DNA of 64,000 nucleotides from Dicyema japonicum (Eukaryota; Dicyemida; Rhombozoa; Dicyemidae). Positions within the stretch are counted from its first letter, which is position 1. Each line of letters opens with the position of its first letter. This document shows, in pieces, positions 44,390 through 56,459 of the stretch. The DNA lies in NCBI GenBank assembly GCA_011109175.1, contig RDEW01000019.1, forward strand, positions 158,172 to 222,171. Direction: 5' to 3'. The notes under the pieces were generated by a model, which made no database searches, was not told the DNA's origin, and was given only the letters and a program-made list of their open reading frames with translations. The translations under genes were made by a program, and so were the position numbers.

Positions 44390-44650
44390 TATTTGTAAGG
44401 TATATCAAACATGGTCACGTGGTTTTCCTTAAAATATTTGTAGGTATATCAAATATGGTCACGTGCCGCCTTGCGAGACAATTTCGCTCCATGGCGACGA
44501 GTTTTAGAATTGACCTGAACTCCCAGGAAGACGCGCTTGAGAGAGGATTTTGCTATCAAGGAATTAGTTAGTTTGGTTTACCATTGGTCTTTGGAATAAT
44601 TTAATTTAACTCAATAGTAGAGTCGGACAAAGAAATTACTGCGTCGGCGG
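44390..44650 (+). repeat. Local duplication and dispersed repeat family D
   Basis: 44385-44412 and 44430-44465 share aatatttgtaaggtatatcaaa-catggtcacgtg, a short tandem duplication. 44440-44610 shares several blocks with 9060-9320 (family D). 44160-44389 is empty. Confidence 0.45.
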
Positions 44651-44889
44651 GAAACTCTGGTCTTCTACACAAAAGAGAATCATTTGCTACTCTCCTTTAG
44701 AGGAGTCGATAGAAACAATGGAATAGGTTTTCTTCGTTTCTGCAATAAACCAGAAAACTCATTTAGGAAGGCCTAACCATAGGGAAAAATTCCGATTAGT
44801 CCCGAAGAAGGACACTTGCATCGAGTTCCTCTACAGAAAAAGAATCTCCCGAAAGTGGTGGAATTGCTGGGAGAATCATGGAAAAAACT

Positions 44890-45500
44890 GGAATCAATTA
44901 ATTAATTAGCTTTAGCACCGTTTTTTTCCGTGATCTTTGGGTGTATAGATAAAATAATCAGTGACAGGTCGTAATGTTCCATCCCCCAGTAGATAGTGGC
45001 CATTGCTGCTGAGGAGCTTATTCCCAGATGCTCTGAAAGCCACCCGCTGTTCGTGAGGGTCTTATCTATGGATCTAGTGATAAGTTCGGTTAGTGGACTT
45101 GAAATGTCTAAATTTTTATTACAGATCCCTTTGATCCTTTTAATAACAGGCACTGAATGCCAATTTTGACAGAAATTTGAGTGTTCTGCGGGAGAAGGCG
45201 TATTATTTAAGGTCGTATGGGTGAAGAAAGCTCTTTAGAACTTCCATAAGTTTTCCCGGAGTATCGAATCGAATGCAAGAGACATATCAATGCCAAGTAT
45301 TTCAATAGATTTTTATACTATTGGCATAAAGCACAATACCATCTGTGCCCCCAGTGTGGCCTAGGTTATCGTGGACAGTGATCGAAGCCGAACTCCTCCC
45401 TCTGTTAATGAAGCGAATTCTTTGAACATCCTTGGTACGTCTTTATATTTCGTATTTTGGGAAATTTGATTATCTGCTTCACTTCTGGCAAAGGATTTTT
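44890..45500 (-). mobile_element. LINE RT fragment, 3' part of the copy at 44.9-46.6 kb
   Basis: Minus-strand text at about 45300-45220 reads LGIDMSLAFDSILRE (RT motif A) in broken frames. Downstream, the 45153-44902 frame (SGWLSEHLGISSSAAMATI) is probably the continuing RT or its remnant. It lies in the right orientation and order after the endonuclease at 45840-46620, so both are taken as one decayed copy. Confidence 0.5.
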
Positions 45501-45835
45501 GTGTTTGTTTGATTTTTATTAAAACTCTGCCTTTCTGCGCGGAGCTCGTTGATTTTTCCCGTCACTTGCTTGGAGCACTTTTTATTTTCAGCAAGGCTCT
45601 TTTTGTATTACAGAAAGTCGTCTTATATCCGGACTGCTTTGTTGTGACTGGGTTTGGGGGTGGGACCCAAAACACTAGAAGCTGTTTTTTTTGTATAGCA
45701 ACAACTATTTCTCCCATACATTATTTGCTGGTTGATTTTTGTTAATGGAGTTTATGTTTTTCCTTAGAGTTATACTATATCGAAGACTGGTAGATTATTC
45801 ATAACGTTGCCTCTCCTTGTCGTATCGTACTGAGG
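45501..45835. other. Linker of the decayed LINE, no distinct content
   Basis: Between the endonuclease and RT parts. The 78-codon plus frame (45509-45745) over it is a shadow. I see no motif of its own. Confidence 0.3.
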
Positions 45836-45839
45836 CGTT

Positions 45840-46620
45840 TTCCACGTATTTCATGAATTCTGTTTAATATTAGCAGAGCAACAACAAGTTTGTGATCGCT
45901 GCTAGTATCAAGTCCGCCATATGACCTCGAATTTTTCATGATAGCCTTCAGATGTTGTTTGCAGAGAATATAGTCAATCTGGTTGTATACTCGGATTGTG
46001 TTGTCTGATTTGTATTTTTTGGTGCCAACCCAAGTGGTCTTGTGTCTTGTTGAGTGCTTGAAACAAGTAGGTTGAACGCCAGAAAAATTGTATCAATGAC
46101 TCTCCAAGAAGGTTGCGATGATTCTTTCCGTGTGTTTCAATACAAGTTTCCCCTGGTATGGCTTTTCCAGCTCTGGCGTTCCAATCCCGGTGACAAGGAG
46201 AATGTAAGATGACGAAAGCGAGTTGTATACACTAGTGAGAGTAGAGTAAAATGTTTCCAGGTAATTCGATATTTGTTGAGACTCGCGCTCTTTTTGGGGC
46301 ATATATATTTATAATGGAAATGACTGAGTTGATTTTATTTCCGCATTTGATTTGCAGCAGTGCGACGCGGTCAGAATGTGCCCACACTCTTGTAACACAG
46401 TGAATCAGGTCCTGATGGACTGCAAATCCAATACCATATTGACAACAGGCCGATGTGAGGGTAAATAGGTTGAGTTGCAATACATTTCTGCACATTGTAA
46501 GGTTGTTTGTCTCTTGTAGAGAGCAAAGAGAGATGTTGTATTTTGCTAGATCACATGTCAGTTGGTGTTTCTTGAGGTTGTTTAATTCCACAGCATTCGA
46601 AAGTTCCCAGAGTGAACGGG
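45840..46620 (-). mobile_element. LINE apurinic-type endonuclease, decayed
   Basis: Minus frame 46591-46232: YNISLCSLQETNNLTM, then CCQYGIGFAVHQDLIHCV and VISIINIYAPKR, the QET catalytic Glu, the G-GFAV strand and the NIYAP block. Next, in another frame, ILLVTGIGTPELEKPYQG (the damaged G-D-F-N site). Then CFKHSTRHKTTWVGTKK, YNQIDYILC and SDHKLVVALLILNRI (D-x-I and SDH). All six signature regions are in order, but frameshifts and the damaged DFN site make it inactive. Confidence 0.78.
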
Positions 46621-46629
46621 GAAGTTTTT

Positions 46630-47580
46630 AACGAATACGAATAAGACATAATGCAATAGAGATGTCGTCACCACCTCGTCTCTACCTCAACAAAAAAATT
46701 TTATATTTTAACAAAAAATTAAACCAACTATTCATTTTTAAAAACTTTTTATACTAATTAGGTCAACAATTTAATTTTTTAGGTCAATTTAAATAATTTC
46801 TATCATTTTCATCATACAAAACCATAATTTTGGATAGAATTGAACAGTCTGAATGAAGCGTTCAACAAACATTCGACTCTGCGGATTGTTAGGGCATCAA
46901 TGTTAAAATTTTTGTAATTTCAAAAATTCGGTCAAATAATTATTTTTAGGGCAATAAGAAAAGATTTTCATTTTTGATTATTGAAAACTGAGATAATCAT
47001 TGACATCAAAAATATGTGCACAAATTCTAATCGGGAAGAATTCAGATTTCAATAAGATATTTCCAGAAAGTATATTACTCATAAAATTGTCATCCATTCA
47101 TTTTAAAATTGGGAAAAGTAAATTTTTTTGAAACCTAATCGCTGATTAGGACTACAATCTGATAGCAGTCTTGGAAACAAAAATCTTTATTTCCATTAAA
47201 ATTATAGTGAACGGTAATTATTGTTGGAGACTCTGTAGAAAAAAATTAACAAGAAAAGATAAAAATAACCCAAATATGATTATCTAATTAAATAAATATA
47301 CTGGGTTAAATTAGTGACTATATAATCGAATATATCGTTATAATTTAATGATATCGGTTTATTGTACATTATTTTTAATAATAAAATCTAGTGATATTCG
47401 TATACTCAGGATTTGTACTCGGGAAATATATATGGGAATGTGAATAATTATTATTTAGGACTTTTACTTAGATCCTTATGCAAACAGATATCAATGGAAA
47501 AGTATATTTTTAAATTCTCATAGAAGATATAAGTGCGGAAGATCGTCAATCTAGAAAAACAGGTTAGATTAATGATTAAT
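46630..47580. other. Very AT-rich interval, no gene
   Basis: No frame above 60 codons. Long A/T runs. It leads into the 102-bp array. Confidence 0.45.
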
Positions 47581-47586
47581 CCAAGA

Positions 47587-49165
47587 ACCTCCAATGACAA
47601 CATCTCCAAAAGGTTTGATTCCTTTTTATTTCAAGAAACAATGAACTTAATAACTACCACTGGTTTGTTAATAAAACTTTATTCTAGAATCTCCAATGAC
47701 ATCATCTTCAGGAGGTTTGATTCCTTTGTATTTCAAGAAACAATGAACTTAATAACTACCACTGGTTTGTTAGTAAAACTTTATTCTAGACTCTCCAATG
47801 ACATCATCTTCAGGAGGTTTGATTCCTTTTTATTTCAAGAAACAATGAACTTAATAACTACCACTGGTTTGCTTCAGTAAAACTTTATTCTAGACTCTCC
47901 AATGACATCATCTTCAGGAGGTTGATTCCTTTGTATTTCAAGAAACAATGAACTTAATAACTACCACTGGTTTTTTACTAAAACTTTATTCTAGAATCTC
48001 CAATGACATCATCTTCAGGAGGTTTGATTCATTTTTATTTCAAGAAACAATGAACTTAATAACTACCACTGGTTTTTTATAAAACTTTATTCTAGACTCT
48101 CCAATGACATCATCTTCAGGAGGTTTGATTCATTTTTATTTCAAGAAACAATGAACTTAATAACTACCACTGGTTTTTACTAAAACTTTATTCTAGAATC
48201 TCCAATGACATCATCTTCAGGAGGTTTTGATTTCCTTTATATTTCAAAGAAACAATGAACTTAATAACTACCACTGGTTTTTTACTAAAACTTTATTCTA
48301 GAATCTCCAATGACATCATCTTCAGGAGGTTTGATTCATTTTTATTTCAAGAAACAATGAACTTAATAACTACCACTGGTTTTTTAATAAAACTTTATTC
48401 TAGAATCTCCAATGACATCATCTTCAGGAGGTTTGATTCATTTTGTATTTCAAGAAACAATGAACTTAATAACTACCACTGGTTTGTTAGTAAAACTTTA
48501 TTCTAGATCTCCAATGACATCATCTTCAGGAGGTTTGATTCCTTTGTATTTCAAGAAACAATGAACTTAATAACTACCACTGGTTTGTTAGTAAAACTTT
48601 ATTCTAGACTCTCCAATGACATCATCTTCAGGAGGTTTGATTCTTTTTATTTCAAGAAACAATGAACTTAATAACTACCACTGGTTTGTTACTAAAACTT
48701 TATTCTAGAATCTCCAATGACATCATCTTCAGGAGGTTTGATTCATTTGTATTTCAAGAAACAATGAACTTAATAACTACCACTGGTTTTTTACTAAAAC
48801 TTTATTCTAGAATCTCCAATGACATCATCTTCAGGAGGTTTGATTATTTTTATTTCAAGAAACAATGAACTTAATAACTACCACTGGTTTTTTACTAAAA
48901 CTTTATTCTAGACTCATCAATGACATCATCTTCAGGAGGTTTGATTCATTTTTATTTCAAGAAACAATGAACTTAATAACTACCACTGGTTTGTTACTAA
49001 AACTTTATTCTAGACTCTCCAATGACATCATCTTCAGGAGGTTTGATTCCTTTTTATTTCAAGAAACAATGAACTTAATAACTACCACTGGTTTTTTAAT
49101 AAAACTTTATTCTAGAATCACCAATGACATCATCTCCAGGAAGTTTTATTACTTATTTCAAGTAA
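47587..49165 (+). repeat. Tandem array of 16 units of about 102 bp
   Basis: Counting the start ccaatgaca, units begin at 47591, 47693, 47795, 47899, 48000, 48101, 48202, 48307, 48409, 48511, 48613, 48714, 48816, 48917, 49019 and 49121. Lengths are 101-105, most often 102. Units are highly alike; the first and last carry the most changes. 102 is divisible by 3, so long stretches are open in one frame (34-residue repeat, FRRFDSF then QETMNLITTTG), but 101-, 104- and 105-bp units break that frame repeatedly and no ATG-led gene model spans the array. Confidence 0.93.
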
Positions 49166-50080
49166 CACTGAAGTCACACGCAATTTAGGCTTAATTAATT
49201 TAATTAATTATTGGGTTTTGGGTCTTTAATTGGGTTTTTTCTGAAAATCATTTATTAATCCACTTGCTTGCAAAAAGATTTTCAATAATACCTATATATG
49301 AATTTTAAATTATGTCGTTTGCTAGGTTTTTGCTAGCATTTTCTCTGCACTCCAACCTTTAGGTAATATAGACGCGATTGAAACTGGACGAAATGACTAA
49401 TTATCTGATGGTACTTGTCTGGGATGTCACGTGTAATATCATTTTGCCTAACAACTTAATAAAATGAATCCTTGAAGGACAGACCTGAATATATCAGTAT
49501 CTCGGAAGTATAGAATGCTGAAAACTTCCTTTTGATAAACGGAGATCTCTATCTTGAAAATTCGTATTTAATCCAAGCTCGTTATCGTTTCAACCAACAT
49601 TGACGTGATAATTTCTGAAGAGATCCATGACGCTAACCATTATGGACAATATGCTTCATGAGAATTATGTAGAAAATGATTTCGCTTTATTAAAAGCAGG
49701 TACCTTTTTCATCTAAGTGGGAACATTTTTTTCAGTTGCTTTTCTCACAACAGACATAATCACAACAAACACGTAATTTTTTAAATCTAAATATAGTTTT
49801 TAAATCGAACACCGTCAATTTCAATAGATTCTGGTGGCGGACAATTGATAGGACAATTGATAGAATCCTCAATTTTCCCAGGAATCACACTCATCACTAG
49901 GGCGATTTTTGTCAATAAAGTCAAAAATTCATATGTTATTTAAAATTGTTTAAAACTTATTTTTAAAAAAAGAAGTAGTTTTTAATCAAAAATATTGTAT
50001 AAATCAAAAGTGATAAAGTCAAAAAATCAAAATTTTGTGTAATGTTAAAAAAGTCGAAATTTAATTTTTTAGGTAAATCT
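49166..50080. other. AT-rich, no supported gene
   Basis: Short frames only. 49860-49930 (tagggcgatttttgtcaataaagtcaaaaa) partly repeats text at about 12345-12375. Confidence 0.4.
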
Positions 50081-50082
50081 TA

Positions 50083-50475
50083 TAAACCACTTTATTTAAC
50101 CAACAATAAAAAAATAATATTTAATAACCAACATCCTTCCTCGCCTGCCTGTTCGCCAACCTCCTCAGGAAGGTTCAATTCTGGTTGCTGAAACAACTCC
50201 GAGAGCGCCTTGTCCAATTGAACCCTCTGCACAGATGGCATCTCCGGGCTCTGCCTCGTATACTCCAGTGTCAGGCTCTCTAGGGTCCGCTTTAATACAG
50301 TGGACTGTAGATAGGCCTGGAGCTTCCTATCTACCCCCAACTGCTTCGGATAACCATTGTGGTACTTTGTTGTAATTCCTTTCCACGTCATTACTATTGG
50401 AATAACGATGACCTTGCAACCAAGCATCTGCCCCATCTTGGTGCAAGCAAGTCATACTTCCTTTTTTTCTCAAAC
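50083..50475 (-). mobile_element. LINE family C, longest C-terminal copy
   Basis: On the minus strand, from about 50475: KKRKYDLLAPRWGQMLGCK, then VIVIPIVMTW, KYHN, LQAYLQSTVLKRTLESLTL and RVQLDKALSELFQQPELN, ending in the shared 3' tail at about 50085. This copy shows that the shorter ones at 28300 and 35700 are LINE pieces. It abuts a plus-strand LINE A copy head to head at about 50475. Confidence 0.75.
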
Positions 50476-52230
50476 CTCCACAGTTTGCAAACGGTCTTAA
50501 GATGTAATGCCACCCTCCATGATAAGGACGCGAGTGCATACACCTCCGGAGAAGACCTTTCCCAGTTGGATCCAGATTCGCTCCTCAAACTTATCAATAA
50601 ACGTCGTTCATCGAAGAGTATCCCGGTGAAGATCCCAAAAGCAACACGCCCTCTGCTGCCGAAGCCAAAGCAATCGACGATGCTCTCCGCTCCGACTCTA
50701 TAAACGACTTAATTTTGCTCCTTTCGCACTTGGCTCCCCCGAGATTGCAATGGGAACGAGTCTATTTCAATCTAAATGAAAAACAACATCCGCGCTTTTA
50801 TGGATGGAACTCACTTTACGGACCTCCCGTCCTTTTGCATCCGTTCAACTGAGAATTAAAGTTCAACTTGGGAAACTGAGATTTTTCGTTTTAGAAGGAC
50901 CGTACGATCGAAGTTGCCTCAAAAAGGAACCCGATCCCCATTGAAGGCCCTCTCACTCTCGGGCGGACCACGCAATCCAACCGTTGATACTTACAAAATT
51001 CTATTGGAGAAGCATCCACCCTCTCCGAATGACCTACGCAACTGTTCACCCTTATCAAAAGTGACCCCTTTGACCACGTCGCTTGAGGATGTCATCACGG
51101 CGTTATAGAACTTTGCACCAAGTAGCAGTGGAGGTCTCGATGGCTTAAGGCCCGGCCATCTTAAAGACCTTATTTCACCGACTATTGGAGACCAAACATG
51201 TCGTCTCTCCTTCTCACTCACTTCTCTTAGGAACAGGATAATATCTGGATACTTGCCTGATTTGATACGTCTATCTTGTTTTCGGCTAGTCTGATTGCAG
51301 TCGACAAAAAGGGAGGTGATATCTGCCCGATCGTGGTCGGATTCACCTTCAGGAAACTAGCATCCAAGATTGCTTCCAGATTTTCTACGTCAATCTTGTC
51401 AAAATCCTTACTTCCCAGTCAATTCGTCTTGGGTGTGAGGCAGTCGTTCACTCCGTCAGGACATTCTAGGAACCGCAGCATTCAAAACTTTAAAAGGCAC
51501 ATTATGGTAAAGCTGGACATCAAGAACGCTTTTAACAGTTTAAGAAGAGACTGCATGCTGGAGGCCTGCAAAGAAAGATGTCCATACATATTTGAACTGG
51601 TCAATTATTCATACTAAAAGGTTGCGTCACTATTACATGGGGATTTCATGGTTCAATCGTCCTCAGGTGTTCAACAGGGCGATCCCCTCGTACCACTGCT
51701 GTTTTCCCTCGGAATTGAGAAAATTACGAAGAACTCTCGAGGCCTACTCAACATCTGGTACCTCGATGACGCTGTCCTAGGAGGTCCCCCGGAAACGGTC
51801 TTCCAAAAGTTAGAAGTACTCATCCCCGCATTGTCCGAGGTGGGTCTTGAATTGAATACAACGAAATGTGAAATAACAAACTGTGGTCTTGCTGACGATG
51901 ACTTCTCTTCAATTGTTCAAAATTATACTCCTTGTTTTTTGGGATTTCAACCCCTGAAAACGAATTGATTTTTCTTGGATCCCCGATCACTAAGAATGCG
52001 ATGAAGCATGAATTTTCTTGGATCCCCGATCACTAAGAATGCGATGAAGCAGTAAAAAAATATCACAAGATTGTGGAGTTTCTTAATTAACCTGGACAGG
52101 CTTAATGGCTGGATATTTTAAAAACCGGCTCGTGGTGAATGCAAAGAAGTCGTCTACGTCACTAATTACCTTTGGAAGAAAGACACCTTGAGTCACCTTG
52201 AAGTTAAACAAGGTCGGCATCCCTTTCAAC
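50476..52230 (+). mobile_element. LINE family A, long decayed copy
   Basis: It extends further 5' than the 20.2-kb copy. ATLHDKDASAYTSGEDLSQ starts near 50503, a linker follows (VTPLTTSLEDVITAL, 51060-51105), then RT: VKLDIKNAFNSLRRD (about 51510, motif A), SSSGVQQGDPLVPLLF (about 51655, motif B) and WYLDDAVLGG (about 51757, motif C). A 43-bp stretch (ttttcttggatccccgatca...) is duplicated in tandem at 51967-52050. Several stops. Truncated near 52230, where a Merlin-type remnant begins on the other strand. Confidence 0.8.
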
Positions 52231-52235
52231 AGATG

Positions 52236-52937
52236 TCAAAGGATCTTGGGTGTGACAATTGAAAAGTTTATCGGGAATATGGAAGAGTGGTACTCACCCA
52301 GTCTTGATGAACGTGTACAAACAGTACATCGAGCCATGTTTCTCATATCTATGCGACTCGTGAATTTACTGTCATCGGAGTCAATAAAATTTTCACTATG
52401 GTTCACCCAGCCATGACTTGCAAAATGCTTATTTGAAGTAGCACAAGCAGCCCATTGATCACTATAAATATTCGTTTCACTACCCACATTCTTTTTTTGG
52501 ATAGGTAGTAAAATTTCCCTCTTTCTATTTAATACATAAAAGAGTCTTGTCCTTCTGGTTCCACGTTGGATCATACCGAAGACCCAAGGGCTGTCAATAC
52601 TCTCTTCAAAGTTATTTCTTCGAGATTTTTTACCCGGGTCCTCATACCGAAGACCCAAGGGCTGTCGAGATTTTTTATCCGGGTCGCCATTAATGAGATC
52701 ACCTATCAGCATCCTTCTCTGGTGATTTTTCCTTCTCCCTCTCATTAGGATCTCATCAATTTCTACAGCTGTTTCATGTCCTTTAGTCTTATCCCTTGAG
52801 TTTAAAAAATCAGATTTCGTTTCGTGTACGAAGTTTGACCAGTTTATAACTTTGTGGTTACTATTGATCCCCGTCTGAAGTATTTTGTATTTCCTTGTAT
52901 ATTTTTTCCGTATTTTTAAATTTCCTTCAAATTTCAA
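52236..52937 (-). mobile_element. Merlin / IS1595-type transposase remnant
   Basis: A 233-codon open minus frame. ETAVEIDEILMRGRRKNH (first catalytic Asp region), then WVFGMIQRGTRRTRLFYVL, GSETNIYSDQWAAC (second Asp, SDQW) and HGWVNHSENFID (VNHS), in the order of IS1595/Merlin DDE transposases. A tandem duplication of about 74 bp (52571-52645 and following, ataccgaagacccaagggct) interrupts the core with extra residues. The third acidic position is not seen; the frame shifts to TSRIDMRNMARC. No inverted termini were found. The frame is open but the protein is not intact. Confidence 0.78.
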
Positions 52938-53695
52938 AAATTTTTCTAATGAGAGATCCGGTAATAAGCCCTATCCTTCTAGCATGTCCAGTGTATTACA
53001 ACAAGAACCAAAGTTGACATAAAACTCTTCAGGTAACTAAAAAATTATTTTTTATGGGGGTTCTATAATTGCTTAGGGAGTTCTATACTGCAACAGTACT
53101 CAGTTTTTTGTCCCTTGCAAAGCCAATCACGTTTTTAGACAAGATTTAAAAATTTCGATTTTCATCCGAAAATAAAGCACCGATGTCAAGGTCTCCCATA
53201 TATGTAAGTCTGGGGTAAATAAATAAATAATAAATTTTAAACAATAACCTTCTTAATTTCCTCTGGTAATGTTTTGGAAGAGAATATGAGGATTAACTCT
53301 TGACGTGAGGACAAATCCTGACAGATAGTAAAGCAAGAAACTGACACGTGACTCCCATCGTCGAATTAATCTCCAAAATCGTATTTTAACTATAGTATAA
53401 AAATCAAAATTTCGACCTCTTCTATATAGAATCCGCCCACGTGGTCCCTTGATTTACGGCGATGAATTTATCGGTTCCAATAAATTAATATTAGTCCTAA
53501 AATCAAAAATGAAAAAAAAAATTATTTTTTTGTCAGATATAGAATTCTAGATGTATTCCTTCTATATATTCTCCCCTCAGTTTGTATATGTTATCTTCTC
53601 TTTTAACTACGCAGTATTGATCATAACCCAGTTATTGTATAATGGATATCGGGGGATATTTTGATCATTTTTTTGTCTAAAAATTAGTATTTGTA
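52938..53695. other. AT-rich, no supported gene
   Basis: Oligo-A/T runs and short frames. Nothing recognisable. Confidence 0.4.
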
Positions 53696-53699
53696 CCTT

Positions 53700-54725
53700 A
53701 AAATCACTTTATCTCCGATATCATGACTGAGTCGTCAAATTACCAATTTTGGCGAGAGTTTAAGCTTTCCAGGGATTTTTGGTAAATTTTCCAAGTAAAA
53801 TTTTCCTTGACAAAAAGTCAAAAGCTTTTGGATCTCAGTGGAGCAAAGTACAGTCTTCATGTGCCTGTTCGTAAAACCATATCGCATAAAGCTGGTAAAT
53901 GCAGATAAATGTGTCGAGGTAGACCTCTCCTCTTAAAAACCATTTTGAAATGACAAACCTGGAAGATAATTTTTGATTTTCGCAAGAAACAGGCTTTCCA
54001 GAATTTTCGACAACGAACACAATAACACTACCGATCTGTATGAAGCCTGGGTACTTCTTCACTTTTCCGAATTTCAAATAGGACGTAGCTGGGCAAGCTT
54101 CCATATGGCTGGAAAATAATTTTTGTTAATAGAGTGGTGAATATCCTCGTTAATGCAGCGATTCCATAATCTCCAAGATTCTTTAGGAGGATCATTGGTT
54201 CTCACCCGGTCCGTTAGAATACGTTGTTTTAAATGGAATTCAATACATTTCTCACGTCGCTTTCAGTGAAGAATATCATATCCGGTTTTTTTCGGTTTAC
54301 TGAGATATATTGGGGGTACATCCGACTTCTTATGGTTCTTATAGAATATTTTTACAACATTTCATTAGGTTGTTCAAATCATTTGGCTGTGATTCACCTC
54401 AGATGATCTTTCATCCTCTCTTGAGACGTCTCGTATAGTTTTACAGACTTCAGCAGTGGGTCTATTTCCATTCAAAGAAGATAACATATGTTTCCATCTC
54501 TATTTTTGTGCTTTGACCTCCCTGTTTTTTAGTTCATTGTTCGAATCCTTCAGTCTAACCTTATCCTCAGTAATTAATCGAACAGACTTTTCGAATTCGT
54601 TTTTTTCCATGATAAATGCCGACCTTCCATATCCCCTAGTGTAGTTATGGTGGTGTTTAGGTACAGATAGTGATCTCGTATCCATGATAGTTCGGTTTAC
54701 ATAAGCGATTACTTTGTCCATGGAA
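53700..54725 (-). mobile_element. Jockey-like LINE RT fragment
   Basis: On the minus strand a frame from about 54150 reads YRSVVLLCSLSKILESLFL then EERSTSTHLSAFTSF: the R-P-I-S-LL-S--SKI-EK and R-GRSTSTHL blocks at the front of jockey/CR1-type reverse transcriptase, with two stops. The 73-codon frame 54721-54500 upstream (FEKSVRLITEDKVRLKD) may be the linker before it. Confidence 0.55.
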
Positions 54726-54827
54726 GTAATCCAGGTAAGGGTACTGTAGTAGGTTGTCAGTAAGTGTATGGTAAAGTCTCCGTCTGCACGTTAATTAATT
54801 TTATTGATTATTAAAATTTTAGATATA

Positions 54828-56424
54828 CAGTCAAACCCCTTTAAACCGATTCCTCTCGGGACCGACAGAATTGTCCGGTATAGAGGGGAGGCCGGTATAT
54901 TGAACAAGTCATTAAATTTACTTATAACGAAAAAGTGAAACAGTAAAGTTAATAAGAAATCTGTCAAAAAGGATTGCCTCGTATTTAGCTTAGATTCAGC
55001 AATCGCTTTATTGTTCAGATAGATCAGTCTGTTGACGGGATCGAGTAATACAGGGTCTTGAGTGCAAACAAAGCGGCAGATTTAGTCTAGTATTTGTTGA
55101 ACATTTGTGCGTGTTAATTTCTCCATATGTTTTGGGTTTGTTTGCTTATCAGAATTTGAGTCTCTGTCATTATCTTTAGAAGCTGTGACTGTTTGGTATT
55201 ACTCAACTAGGGATGATTCCCAATCTTTGGAATTTTCAGCGGGTATTTCCAAGTCCAAGTTGACAAATTTGTCTTCTGTAATTGGATTATCGACTAGTCT
55301 ATTCAGGTAACTCATTCAGATTAATATTCTTTAAACATCGGGGTTTTCGAGACTTGCCAATTACAATTGGTTTAGCTTTTTTCCTGTCGAACTGCATGCA
55401 GTCATTACAGTAAGACGTTCCTTTGACTTCTTTGATCCACTGTGATGATTACCTCTTAGTGATAGTGTTTTATCAGGAAGGGCACGATAGAATAGTCCGG
55501 TTTCGTCGCAGTTAAATATATCCTCTGGTGGATATCCCTCACTTAGAAAAGGTACACGTTCCACCCAGTCAGAAACAACATCACTGTCAACATTTGCTAT
55601 TTCACCTCTGATACAGTACGACTGGATTGAGTAACGAGACTTCCACCTGCATAACAAGCCAGTGGAAGCTTTACAATCATTTTCGCCCAGTGCTTTAGCA
55701 AACTGTAGCTTTTGCGATAATAATTGGTCCTGACAAACAAAAGTTTTTGGAACGTGCTATCTGGAACCACTCCCAAGTGATTTTATTCAAATTTGTAGTT
55801 GTTGTCAAAACGTTTTTAGCAAAATTTGCGTTGTTATTGAATAATTCAAAATAAATATCAGCCTTTTTAAGCATGTCTGATACAGTGCTGCATCCAACTT
55901 TATACTTCTTGCTGAGAAATTTTTGTGTCGGCTTATGTGTTTGGTTCGATTCATTTATTATTTGAATTTTCTTCTTTAAAGACAATTCGCAACGTAATTG
56001 TTTTCTTTACGGAGCTATCATCTTTTAGTTTTTGATTTTCTGTCGAGTTGTTCGCAATATATATTTCTATCGTTGTTCGCAATTCAAGGTTAAAGACAAT
56101 TAATAGGATTAGATCAAAGATTGATGTAAGAAGCCCGGTTTATGATAAAAGAAAATTAAAACTGGGACCACAAAATACGGCCGGTATTCGGAATAGAAGA
56201 GATCCGGTATATCAAAGATGAAATAGCAGTGATGGNCCTGTTTATGATAAAAGAAAATTCAAACTGGGACCAGAAAATACGGCCGGTGTTCGGAATAGAG
56301 GAGATCCGGTATATCAAAGATGAAATAGCAGTGATGGCATATGAGGTGAATCTGGACCAGAAGTTTAGTCTGGTTTTAAAGGAATTCAGGTATACCGAGG
56401 AGTCGGTTTAGAGAGGTTTGACTG
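54828..56424 (-). mobile_element. Second Tigger/pogo element, internally deleted
   Basis: The left end starts CAGTCAAACCCCTTTAAACC (54828). The right end, complemented, starts CAGTCAAACCTCTCTAAACC (56424). A TA precedes the left end, but the right flank (aat) no longer shows it. Minus frames: IIN...QKFLSKKYKVGCSTVSDML (helix-turn-helix, about 55985-55850), then the core start FNCDETGLFYRALPDKTLS and LTVMTACSSTGKK (about 55510-55370). Catalytic residues beyond this point are missing, so the element is a deletion derivative. Confidence 0.82.
56135..56340. repeat. 102-bp tandem duplication with an ambiguous base
   Basis: tttatgataaaagaaaatt... starts at 56139 and again at 56241, with a few differences between copies. 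The only N of the window (56236) sits at the junction. It may be a real duplication or an assembly seam. Confidence 0.8.
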
Positions 56425-56459
56425 AATTCATATTTTTTTCCATTAACAATTAATTTATT

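Noticed and set aside
47587-49165. CRISPR-like array
   Set aside because: The units are contiguous 102-bp copies without distinct short repeats and unique spacers, and the DNA is eukaryotic.
47533-49188. Four long frames over the tandem array as a repeat protein
   Set aside because: None starts at a convincing ATG outside the array, and 101-, 104- and 105-bp units break the frame. The open stretches follow from a period divisible by 3.
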